A DNA stretch of 64,000 nt from JBBRVW01 sp038246545 (GTDB lineage Bacteria > Actinomycetota > Actinomycetes > JACCUZ01): assembly GCA_038246545.1 (NCBI GenBank), contig JBBRVW010000015.1:21097-85096 (forward strand), written 5' to 3'. How positions within the stretch are numbered: position 1 is the stretch's first letter; the number at the start of each line of letters is the position of its first letter. Shown here piece by piece: positions 7,382 through 15,195 of this stretch. Below the pieces are notes generated by a model. It was not told the origin of the DNA. It ran no database searches and worked only from the letters and a program-made list of their open reading frames with translations. Made by a program: the position numbers and the translations under genes.

Positions 7382-8188
7382 GTGAGCGACGTGACGACCG
7401 ACCCCTACGCCCTGGCCCGGGATGCCGCCGACCGGCTGCGCGAGACCACGGGCACCGAGACGCACGAGGTCGCCCTGGTGATGGGGTCCGGCTGGGTGCC
7501 TGCCGCCGAGATGCTCGGCGAGACCGCCGCCGAGCTGCCGGTCACCGACCTCCCCGGCTTCCACGGCGCCGCGGTCGCCGGGCACGCCGGCACGGTGCGC
7601 TCGGTGGTCGTCGGCGACAGGCGCGCCCTGGTCTTCCTCGGCCGGACCCACCTCTACGAGGGCCGCGGTGTGGCCTCGGTGGTGCACGGGGTCCGCACCG
7701 CTGTGGCCGCTGGAGCCCGCGTGGTCGTGCTCACGAACGGCTGCGGCGGCCTGCGCCCGACGTTCGCGCCCGGCCAGCCGGTGCTCATCAGCGACCACAT
7801 CAACCTGACCACGACCTCGCCCATCGTGGGCGCCACGTTCGTCGACCTCACCGACCTCTACTCGCCGCGGCTGCGCGCGCTGTGCCGGGAGGTCGACCCC
7901 TCCCTCGAGGAGGGCGTCTACGTGCAGTTCCCGGGGCCGCACTACGAGACACCCGCCGAGATCGGCATGGTCCGCGCGATCGGCGGAGACCTGGTGGGCA
8001 TGTCGACGACGCTCGAGGCGATCGCCGCCCGCGAGGCGGGTGCCGAGGTTCTGGGCATCTCCCTGGTCACCAACCTCGCGGCCGGGATGACCGGCGAGCC
8101 CCTCGACCACGCCGAGGTCCTCGAGGCCGGCCGGACCGCCGCCACCCGGATGGGCGGGCTGCTCTCCCGCGTGGTCGACCAGCTGTGA
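7382..8188 (+). CDS. punA: Purine nucleoside phosphorylase
   Basis: A 268-residue trimeric-class (PNP/MTAP) phosphorylase that splits inosine and guanosine or their deoxy forms with phosphate, giving the free base and (deoxy)ribose-1-phosphate. Seen are the phosphate loop VMGSGW, GRTHLYEG, TNGCGGLRP, the ISDHINLTT segment, the purine-binding FPGPHYETPAEI with its Glu, and GMSTTLEAIAAREAG plus VTNLAAG with the base-contacting Asn. Start GTG 7382 lies 10 bases after the decayed gene. It is followed by the phosphohexomutase gene, the same order as Rv3307-Rv3308, and the pair supplies sugar-phosphate isomerisation after base release. Confidence 0.93.
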   Translation: MSDVTTDPYALARDAADRLRETTGTETHEVALVMGSGWVPAAEMLGETAAELPVTDLPGFHGAAVAGHAGTVRSVVVGDRRALVFLGRTHLYEGRGVASVVHGVRTAVAAGARVVVLTNGCGGLRPTFAPGQPVLISDHINLTTTSPIVGATFVDLTDLYSPRLRALCREVDPSLEEGVYVQFPGPHYETPAEIGMVRAIGGDLVGMSTTLEAIAAREAGAEVLGISLVTNLAAGMTGEPLDHAEVLEAGRTAATRMGGLLSRVVDQL

Positions 8189-8259
8189 CCCCCCACGGCA
8201 GGCGGTCGAGTCGTGGCCAGGGTCACGAGCACCGCAGCAGCGCCGACACTGTCGACGCG

Positions 8260-9900
8260 GTGAGCGTCGCCGAGGCGTGGCTCGCCGAGGACCCCGACCC
8301 GGACACCCGCGCCGAGCTGCAAGACCTGCTCGAGGCCGGCGACACGGCGGCCCTGACCGACCGTTTCGGCAGCCGCCTCGAGTTCGGTACGGCCGGTCTC
8401 CGCGGCGCCCTCGGGGCCGGCCCGAACCGCATGAACCGGGTCGTCGTGAGCCGCGCCGCCGCCGGCCTCGCGACGTACACGAAGGCACACGGCGGCACGT
8501 CGGTGGTGGTCGGCTACGACGCCCGCCACAAGTCCGACGTGTTCGCCCGCGACACCGCCGAGGTGATGGCCGGTGCCGGCCTGCGCGCCGCGGTGCTGCC
8601 CCGACCGCTGCCCACCCCGGTGCTGGCCTTCGCCATCCGGCACCTCGGTGCAGACGCCGGGGTGATGGTGACCGCGTCGCACAACCCGCCGCAGGACAAC
8701 GGCTACAAGGTCTATCTCGGCGACGGCTCGCAGATCGTGGCTCCGGCGGATGCCGAGATCTCGGCCGAGATCGAGGCGGTCGGCCCACTGGCCGCCGTAC
8801 CCCGCGGGGACGGCTGGGAGGCGCTCGGCGAGGACGTCCTCGAGGCGTACCTCGACCGGGTCGCCTCACTCGTCGACCCGCAGTCGCCGCGGGACCTGTC
8901 GATCGTCTACACACCGCTGCACGGAGTGGGCCGCGACGTCGTGCTCGCGGCCTTCGACCGGGCCGGCTTCGCGGCGCCCACAGTGGTGACGCAGCAGGGC
9001 GACCCGGACCCGGACTTCAGCACCGTGGCGTTCCCCAACCCCGAGGAGCCCGGCGCGATCGACCTCGCTCTCGCGGCCGCAGTCGAGCACGGCGCCGACG
9101 TGGTGCTGGCCAATGACCCGGACGCCGACCGGTGCGCCGTCGCGGTGCCCGACGCGGCGGCCGACGGCGGGTGGCGGATGCTGCGCGGCGACGAGGTGGG
9201 TGCGCTGCTGGCGGCGCACCTGGTGCGCCGCGACCCGTCGATCACCGGCACGTTCGCGGCGTCGATCGTGTCGTCCTCGTTGCTGGGCCGGATCGCCGCC
9301 GCACACGGCCTCGACTACCGCGAGACCCTCACCGGCTTCAAGTGGATCTCTCGGGTCGAGGGCCTGCGCTACGGCTACGAGGAGGCCCTCGGCTACTGCG
9401 TCGACCCGGCCGGTGTCCGCGACAAGGACGGCGTCTCTGCGGCGCTGCTGGTCGCCGAGCTGGCCGCCACCCTCAAGGCCGAGGACCGCGGCCTGCCGGA
9501 CCTGCTCGACGACCTGGCCCGCGAGCACGGCCTGCACGCCACCGACCAGCTCTCGGTGCGCGTCGACGACGTCGCGCTGATCGAGGACGCGATGGCCCGG
9601 CTGCGGGCCGAGCCGCCCACCTCGCTCGGCGGCCGGGCCGTCGAGCAGACCGACGACCTCGCCGACGGCACGGGCGACCTCCCGCCGACCGACGGCCTGC
9701 GGTACACCCTCGCCGACCCTGTCTCCGGGGGGTCCGGCCGCGTCGTCGTGCGGCCCTCGGGCACCGAGCCCAAGCTCAAGGCCTACCTCGAGGTCGTCGT
9801 CCCGGTGCGTGAGGACGACCTCGCCACCGCCCGACGCACGGCCATCGCCGACCTCGCCGCGATCACCCGCGACGTCGCGACGGCCCTCGCCCTGGGCTGA
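8260..9900 (+). CDS. Phosphohexomutase / phosphopentomutase-like (alpha-D-phosphohexomutase family)
   Basis: A 546-residue mutase that interconverts sugar 1- and 6(5)-phosphates. All four active-site loops are present: phosphoserine loop VMVTASHNPPQDNGYKVY, metal loop NDPDADRCAVAV, sugar loop GYEEALGYCVD and phosphate loop RPSGTEPKLKAYLEV. Homologues near purine phosphorylase genes (PmmB, Rv3308) are annotated as phosphomannomutase, but the context fits ribose/deoxyribose-1-phosphate isomerisation equally well; the substrate is not settled by sequence. Start GTG 8260 precedes the conserved first helix (VAEAWLAEDPDPDTRAEL). There is no strong ribosome site. Its last 38 bases overlap the 3' end of the convergent glycosyltransferase gene. 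Confidence 0.88.
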   Translation: MSVAEAWLAEDPDPDTRAELQDLLEAGDTAALTDRFGSRLEFGTAGLRGALGAGPNRMNRVVVSRAAAGLATYTKAHGGTSVVVGYDARHKSDVFARDTAEVMAGAGLRAAVLPRPLPTPVLAFAIRHLGADAGVMVTASHNPPQDNGYKVYLGDGSQIVAPADAEISAEIEAVGPLAAVPRGDGWEALGEDVLEAYLDRVASLVDPQSPRDLSIVYTPLHGVGRDVVLAAFDRAGFAAPTVVTQQGDPDPDFSTVAFPNPEEPGAIDLALAAAVEHGADVVLANDPDADRCAVAVPDAAADGGWRMLRGDEVGALLAAHLVRRDPSITGTFAASIVSSSLLGRIAAAHGLDYRETLTGFKWISRVEGLRYGYEEALGYCVDPAGVRDKDGVSAALLVAELAATLKAEDRGLPDLLDDLAREHGLHATDQLSVRVDDVALIEDAMARLRAEPPTSLGGRAVEQTDDLADGTGDLPPTDGLRYTLADPVSGGSGRVVVRPSGTEPKLKAYLEVVVPVREDDLATARRTAIADLAAITRDVATALALG

Positions 9901-11047
9901 GCTGCTCGAGCCGGTCGACCACCATGTCCGGCGCAGGCATGGCCGCGATCTCGCCGCGCACGCGCGCGGCACCGACCCGCAGGTCTGCCCGATCGAGCAG
10001 CTCCCGGACGCTCGCCGCGACCGCATCCGGCGTCGCGTCGTCAGGGTGCAGGCCCAGACCGGCGCCCGCCCGCACCACACCCGCGGAGTTCCGGAACTGG
10101 TCGGCGCCCTGCGGGAGGCACAGCTGCGGCAGACCTTGCGCCGCCGTGGCGAACACCGTCCCCGAGCCGCCGTGCGACACGACCGCGGCGCTGCGCGCCA
10201 GCACGTCGACCTGCGGCAGCCATCGCTCCACCCGGACGTGAGTGGGCTGCGGCCCGAGGGCGGCCGGGTCGCTGTCCGGCCCGACCGTGACGACGAGCCG
10301 GACGTCCAGACCCGCGACGGCCTCGACGACCGGCTGCAGCACCGCTGCGCTGTTGTGCACGGTGCCGAAGGTGACGTAGACCAGTGGTCGACCGTCATCC
10401 TCGGGCAGCATGGTCGCGGCGAGCCCCGGGCCTGCGGCGGGCGGGAACACCGGGCGCGCTCGCTGCACGGCCCCGACATGGTCCAGCGGCACCGTCTGCA
10501 GCGCCGTCGGGCAGATGTCGAGGTAGAGGTGCTCGTAGCACCCCGCGTACCGAGGCACGGCAGCTCCGTGCCGTGACCACAGCGGCGCGACGGCCTCCCC
10601 CGCAGCCGCCACGATCGACGCGGGGGTCGCTCCACCGAACGAGTGCACGACGTGCGGTACGCCGACCAGCGTGGCCACCAGGGGTGCGGCCAGCTCGCCC
10701 TGCTCGTGCACGAGGAGGTCCGGCTGCCAGTCCCGCGCCAGCGGCAGCAGCGCGTCGACCATCGGCGGTGTGCGGGCCGCACCGAACATCCTCGGGAACA
10801 CGTGGCCCGGCAGGTGCTCGGGCGGCAACCCGGCCACCGACCGCCGGATCTCGCTGCGCACCGGGGAGATCTCGTCCTCGGTCAACCCGGCCTCGGTCGC
10901 TTCGACCCCCGCGTCGCGCACCCGGCGGCACGCATCGGCCGCTGTCGCCCACAGGACGGCGTGACCGCGGGCCAGCAGGGCCTGGGCCAGCGGCACCATC
11001 GGCAGCACGTGGCCGTAGCCCGGTGTCGACGTGACGAGCACCCGCAC
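9863..11047 (-). CDS. MGT-family UDP-dependent glycosyltransferase (GT1)
   Basis: A 394-residue GT-B glycosyltransferase. The N-terminus RVLVTSTPGYGHVLPMVPLAQALLARGH is the GT1 acceptor-side motif, here in the form found in macrolide and glycopeptide transferases. The C-terminal donor loop reads VVSHGGSGTVFATAAQGLPQ followed by LPQGADQF. Such enzymes add an activated sugar to small hydrophobic acceptors, including antibiotics, for detoxification or biosynthesis. No biosynthetic cluster is adjacent, so detoxification is a guess. GTG 11047 was selected because GGAGG lies 6 bases upstream and the first strand begins there. It is the first gene of the block that interrupts the nucleoside cluster and is probably transcribed with the large cyclase gene upstream (76-base gap). 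Confidence 0.88.
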   Translation of the reverse strand: MRVLVTSTPGYGHVLPMVPLAQALLARGHAVLWATAADACRRVRDAGVEATEAGLTEDEISPVRSEIRRSVAGLPPEHLPGHVFPRMFGAARTPPMVDALLPLARDWQPDLLVHEQGELAAPLVATLVGVPHVVHSFGGATPASIVAAAGEAVAPLWSRHGAAVPRYAGCYEHLYLDICPTALQTVPLDHVGAVQRARPVFPPAAGPGLAATMLPEDDGRPLVYVTFGTVHNSAAVLQPVVEAVAGLDVRLVVTVGPDSDPAALGPQPTHVRVERWLPQVDVLARSAAVVSHGGSGTVFATAAQGLPQLCLPQGADQFRNSAGVVRAGAGLGLHPDDATPDAVAASVRELLDRADLRVGAARVRGEIAAMPAPDMVVDRLEQLSPGRGPSRRRG

Positions 11048-11123
11048 CAGAGCCTCCGTGCCGCGCCCGCGTCTGCACCGGTCCGTGCGGCGGAGCCGAC
11101 CGTACTCCGACCGACCCGAGCAG

Positions 11124-14100
11124 TCAGTGCACGAGCTGGGCCGGGGTGCCCTGCGTCGGGATGACGAGCACCTGATCCGGCAGCAGCGCCTCGGCGACCG
11201 ACCGGACGCCGAGCGCGCGCAACATCGTCGCCGCCGACAGCCGCATCCCCTCGGCCCGGACCGGGTCACTCGCCGCCGCCACCCGCGCCCACTCGTGAAG
11301 TGTCAGCGCCAGCTCGAAGTCCGCCTTGGCGTCGGTCGCCCGGCCCCGGCTCTGGTGCAGCCGTCGTTCGGCGCCGGCGAGGTCACCGGTCTGGGCCAGC
11401 GCGAGGCCGCCCAGACGGTCGAGCATCGCGAGGACGACCGGCATGCCGCCGAGGGTCTCGGCGCGGGCGCTTGCCTCGGTGAGGACCGGGAGCGCGGCCG
11501 CGCCGTCGCCACGGAGGACGAGGTGCTCGGCCTCCCGGCTGTCCAGCTCGACGAGGAACGCGTCGGCACCGATCCGCTCGAAGTGCCGGCGCGACTCGTC
11601 GAACATCTCGCGCGCCTCGTCGAAGCGTCCGCCCCGGCTCGCCACCCGGCCGAGGTTGCTCAGGCACAGCCCGAGGCCGACCGGGAAGGTCACCGACCGC
11701 CAGAGCGCCAGCGCCTCCCGGAACATTGCCTCGGCCTCCCCGAGGTCACCCTGGTCGGACAGGATCTCGCCGATGTTGTTCAGGGCGGTGCCGTCGACCA
11801 TGACGTTGCCGGACCGCCGGCACAGGTCACGGGTCCGCTCGTAGAACTCGCGGGCGACGTCCCACCGACCCTCGTAGTAGGCATCGATGCCGAGGTTGTT
11901 GAGCACCCCGGCCTGCCCGAACAGGTCGCCGAGCCGCTCGTAGATCGGGAGGGCCTTCTCGCGGTAGTCGGCTGCCTCCGGCCGTCCGAGGTCGGTGAGC
12001 ACCCAGTCCAGCAGGTAGTAGGCGTGGGCGAGGGTGGGCTCGTCGTGCAGCTGCTCGGCCGCGACGGCCGCGCGCTCGAGCAGAGGCAGGCTCTCGGCGT
12101 AGCGGCCCTGCCTGGCCCGGGCAGCGCCGTAGGCCATGGTCAGCTGGGCGCGCAGGCGGGCGGCGTGCTCGTCGTCGCGGTCGGCGATGCGCCGCCGAGC
12201 CCGGGTGTACCAGGAGAGCGCGCTGCTGTAGCGGCCGGAGCGCTCCCGGACCCAGCCCTCCTTCTTCAGCAGCCCGGCGACCCGCAAGTCGTCGTCGAGC
12301 ACCGAGCGGCGAGCCTGCGCGAACGCCCTGGCCGCGTCGTCGTACCGACCGTCGAGCTCAAACGCGTCGCCCAGGTGCTCGCCGACCTCGGCCCGGTCGG
12401 CAGCCGTCACGTCCGGCAGGTGCACGGCGGCGTCGAGCGCCCAGCGCAGGAACCTGGCGGCTTCGACCGGGGCCGCGTTGCGACGAGCGCGCTCGCCGGC
12501 GGTCCGACAGCTGCGCCATGCGTCGACGTGCCGGTCTGCCAGGCGGTAGTGCAGCGCCAACAGGTCGACCAGCGACTCCTGCGCAGGGGCCCGGGGAGCG
12601 AGGACGTCACCGACCTGGCCGTGCAGGACCCGGCGCCGTCGGAACGGCAGTCCCTCGTACGCCACGTCACGGACCATGACGTGCCGGAACCGCATGGCCC
12701 CGGTCGGGTCCGGGACGACGAACCTGTCGATGCGACCGAGCCCGTCCTCCACGGCCGGTACCGGCTGACCCGTGACCTCGGCCAGCAGGTCGACGTCGAA
12801 CTTCGCACCCAGGACCGCCGCGACGCGCAGCAGCTCGCGGTCGGCCCGGTCGAGCTGGTCGATCGTTGCGCCGACCACCTCCTCCAGCGTGTCCGGCAGG
12901 AGGGCAAGGTCGGTGCCGTCGCTGCCGTCGGCGACGGCTTGCAGCAGCTCGCGCAGGAACAGCGGGTTGCCGGCGGCGCGGCCGGCCACGACGGCCCGCG
13001 CGCTGGGGACCAGCGGTCGCTGCTCCGCCACGCGCATCAGCAGCCGACTGCTCTCGTCGTCAGAGAGCGGTTCGAGCTCGAGGACTGCGGGTTCGGTGGT
13101 GGGGTTGGGCACCCAGCCCTCGTCACCGGGCCGGCGGGAGACGCACACGAGCCAGGGCCGGTCGGCCACGTGCGAGGTGATGTGGCCCAGCAGCTCAGCA
13201 GTGGCGTCGTCGAGGCGGTGCGCGTCCTCGACGAGGAGCACCATGGGGCCAGGCAGAGCCCGGGCGAGCAGGTTGGCCAGCTGGACGTGGCGCACCGTCG
13301 CGCGGAACTCCGCACCCAGGGCCGCGACCTCGGGGGTGTCCGGCAGGTCGACGCCGACGACGGTGGCGATCAGCGGCAGCCACGGCACTGCGCCCGGGTC
13401 GGCCTGCTGCACCGATGCGGTCAGCCTCGCCACGACGGTCTCGTCGTCGTCCCGCAGCGTCGCACCGATGAGGCCGCGCATCGCCGAGCGCACCGCGAAA
13501 TACGGCGTCGCGGCGGAGTAGCGGCCGCCTTCGACCCGGATGACTGGGATGTCGTCGTGACCGAGCAGGGTCTCCGCGACCAGCCGCGACTTGCCGATGC
13601 CGGGCTCGCCGGTGACCACGACGACACCGCCCCGCCCCGCTCGGGCCGACTCCAGCGCGTCGGTGAGCACGGCGACCTCCGGAGTGCGGCCGACGAATGG
13701 CAGCTCGTGAGCCGTCGCCGTCCGGCCACCGGTCGGCGCACCGACCACCGAGGCCCGCACCGGGTGCGACTTGCCCTTGACTGTGAACGGCTCCAGCGCA
13801 CGAAGCTCGAAGACTCCGTGGACATGGTCGAGCAACGCCTGGGTGGCGACGATCTCGCCCGTCTCACCCCTGCCCATGACCCGGGCCGCGAGGTTGGTGG
13901 CGTCGCCCATGACGGCGTACGTGCGGCGCTCGTCGGTGCCCACGTCGACGGCGAAGGCACGGCCGCGGTTGACGCCCGCCCTCACCTGCAAAGGACCCTG
14001 CACAGCAACGGTGTCGTGCAGGACGAGCAGGATCCGCTCCTCGTCGCGCTCGCCGAGCCGGGGAGCACCGGCGACCAGCAGGATCTTGCCGCCGCCGGCG

Positions 14101-14984
14101 TCGACGTCGGTGGCGAGGAACGTGACGCCGTGCGCGACGCAGGACCGCTGGGCTGCGACGACGACGGCCTCCACCGCGGCAGCGACGGCGTCTGGCCCCT
14201 CGGCGTCGAGCAGCTCGTCGGTGCCGCGGAGCTGGACGAACGCGAGGCTTGCGACCCGGTGCTCGCCGTCCTCGCGACCGCTGCGGAGGTACTCGCGCAG
14301 CACGGCCGGGAGGCCGCGGCCGGCGACGTCGTCGGCAACCGTGCCCGCGGCCGGGGCGGCGGCCAGCGGTGCGCCGCGCAGCACGACCGGGCCGTCGTCG
14401 GGCACCCGCAGCCAGGCGGGGTCGAGCTGGGCGGCCGCGACCGGCCCGACGAGGACCTCGCCGCCCTGCGCGAGGTTCTCCAGGTTGACTGCTGCCGAGA
14501 CGACGGACCCGACGGCGAACAGCTCGCGGTGACTGTCCCCGACGAGCAGCAGGTGGACGTCACCGGACTCGAAACCGATCGACATCGTGAGCCGCACCCA
14601 GCCACCACCGGTGCGGAACCGGCGGAACGGTCGCAGCGCGGTGAGCAGGCCCTCGCCGCAGCCGGCCGCACGGCGTGCGTGGCCCTCGCCGGTGAACAGG
14701 AGCAGCAGGGCGTCGCCGCCGAACTTCACGAGGTCGCCGCCGGTCTCGGCCGCCACCGCCAGCAGTCTCCCGAAGACGTCGTTGAGGACGTCGGTGAGCT
14801 CCTCCGCGCCGACCTTGCCCTGACGCGCCAGCCGCTCGGTGAGCGGCGTGAAGCCGGAGACGTCGGCGAAGAGAATGGTGCCCTCGACCGTGCGGCGCCG
14901 CGCGTCCGGGTCGGTGGCCAGCCAGTCGAGAGCCACCCGGGCGAGGTACGGCGACAACGCATCCATCGACGTCTCCACCGGCAC
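11124..14984 (-). CDS. Tandem-cyclase / ATPase / TPR protein with soluble-adenylyl-cyclase architecture
   Basis: A 1286-residue cytoplasmic protein. Residues about 25-185 form a first class III cyclase domain with both metal Asp positions (LFADVSGFT; LVKFGGDALLLLF), but the transition-state Asn/Arg positions read VSAAVN, so both are lost. Residues about 260-430 form a second cyclase domain with the Asn/Arg helix intact (GDATNLAARVM) but without the metal Asp residues (FVQLRG; DAGGGK). The two halves are complementary, as in C1/C2 of mammalian cyclases. Next come a P-loop (GEPGIGKS, near 458), Walker B (LLVEDAHRLDD, near 580), a winged-helix stretch and, from about 830 to the end, TPR repeats (LNNLGIDAYYEGRWDVA; LNNIGEILSDQGDLGEA). 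Start GTG 14984 has GGAGGG five bases upstream. It diverges from the giant secreted protein gene. Nucleotide specificity is open. Confidence 0.88.
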   Translation of the reverse strand: MPVETSMDALSPYLARVALDWLATDPDARRRTVEGTILFADVSGFTPLTERLARQGKVGAEELTDVLNDVFGRLLAVAAETGGDLVKFGGDALLLLFTGEGHARRAAGCGEGLLTALRPFRRFRTGGGWVRLTMSIGFESGDVHLLLVGDSHRELFAVGSVVSAAVNLENLAQGGEVLVGPVAAAQLDPAWLRVPDDGPVVLRGAPLAAAPAAGTVADDVAGRGLPAVLREYLRSGREDGEHRVASLAFVQLRGTDELLDAEGPDAVAAAVEAVVVAAQRSCVAHGVTFLATDVDAGGGKILLVAGAPRLGERDEERILLVLHDTVAVQGPLQVRAGVNRGRAFAVDVGTDERRTYAVMGDATNLAARVMGRGETGEIVATQALLDHVHGVFELRALEPFTVKGKSHPVRASVVGAPTGGRTATAHELPFVGRTPEVAVLTDALESARAGRGGVVVVTGEPGIGKSRLVAETLLGHDDIPVIRVEGGRYSAATPYFAVRSAMRGLIGATLRDDDETVVARLTASVQQADPGAVPWLPLIATVVGVDLPDTPEVAALGAEFRATVRHVQLANLLARALPGPMVLLVEDAHRLDDATAELLGHITSHVADRPWLVCVSRRPGDEGWVPNPTTEPAVLELEPLSDDESSRLLMRVAEQRPLVPSARAVVAGRAAGNPLFLRELLQAVADGSDGTDLALLPDTLEEVVGATIDQLDRADRELLRVAAVLGAKFDVDLLAEVTGQPVPAVEDGLGRIDRFVVPDPTGAMRFRHVMVRDVAYEGLPFRRRRVLHGQVGDVLAPRAPAQESLVDLLALHYRLADRHVDAWRSCRTAGERARRNAAPVEAARFLRWALDAAVHLPDVTAADRAEVGEHLGDAFELDGRYDDAARAFAQARRSVLDDDLRVAGLLKKEGWVRERSGRYSSALSWYTRARRRIADRDDEHAARLRAQLTMAYGAARARQGRYAESLPLLERAAVAAEQLHDEPTLAHAYYLLDWVLTDLGRPEAADYREKALPIYERLGDLFGQAGVLNNLGIDAYYEGRWDVAREFYERTRDLCRRSGNVMVDGTALNNIGEILSDQGDLGEAEAMFREALALWRSVTFPVGLGLCLSNLGRVASRGGRFDEAREMFDESRRHFERIGADAFLVELDSREAEHLVLRGDGAAALPVLTEASARAETLGGMPVVLAMLDRLGGLALAQTGDLAGAERRLHQSRGRATDAKADFELALTLHEWARVAAASDPVRAEGMRLSAATMLRALGVRSVAEALLPDQVLVIPTQGTPAQLVH

Positions 14985-14995
14985 CCTGCCCTCCG

Positions 14996-15009
14996 TTGCC
15001 TCGGGGCAA
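14996..15009 (-). other. Short hairpin in the cyclase mRNA leader
   Basis: TTGCC and GGCAA flank a four-base loop. In the minus-strand transcript the hairpin ends directly before the GGAGGG ribosome site of the cyclase gene and could affect access to it. A five-bp stem alone is weak evidence. Confidence 0.3.
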
Positions 15010-15092
15010 GTGTGCGGCCGGGAGCCGCTCCACGTCGACATGCTTGTCCGATCTGCCCCGTGGTGCCCCGGTGAGGGCGCCTCGGCATGGCC

Positions 15093-15115
15093 CGGGCTAC
15101 GTACCGGATAGCCCG
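15093..15115. promoter_or_regulatory. Inverted repeat in the divergent cyclase/giant-protein promoter region
   Basis: CGGGCTA at 15093-15099 and TAGCCCG at 15109-15115 form perfect 7-base arms with a 9-base spacer, close to one helical turn between arm centres. It sits about 80 bases before the ATG of the secreted protein gene and 110 bases before the cyclase start. Position and shape suit a dimeric regulator. The remainder of the 211-base region shows no clear -35/-10 pair. Confidence 0.35.
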
Positions 15116-15195
15116 TTCGGGTGGTTGGCGACACTCCCGGCGCGGGAGGAGGCTGCCAGCGGGCTTGGGGGGACACCGATGCCTGGGGGAGCTCA

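Noticed and set aside
11031..15074. A 1347-codon open frame on the plus strand opposite the cyclase gene
   Set aside because: It mirrors the codons of the real gene (antisense of a high-GC gene gives long open frames), has no domain signature, and is rich in Arg, Gly and His repeats typical of shadow frames.
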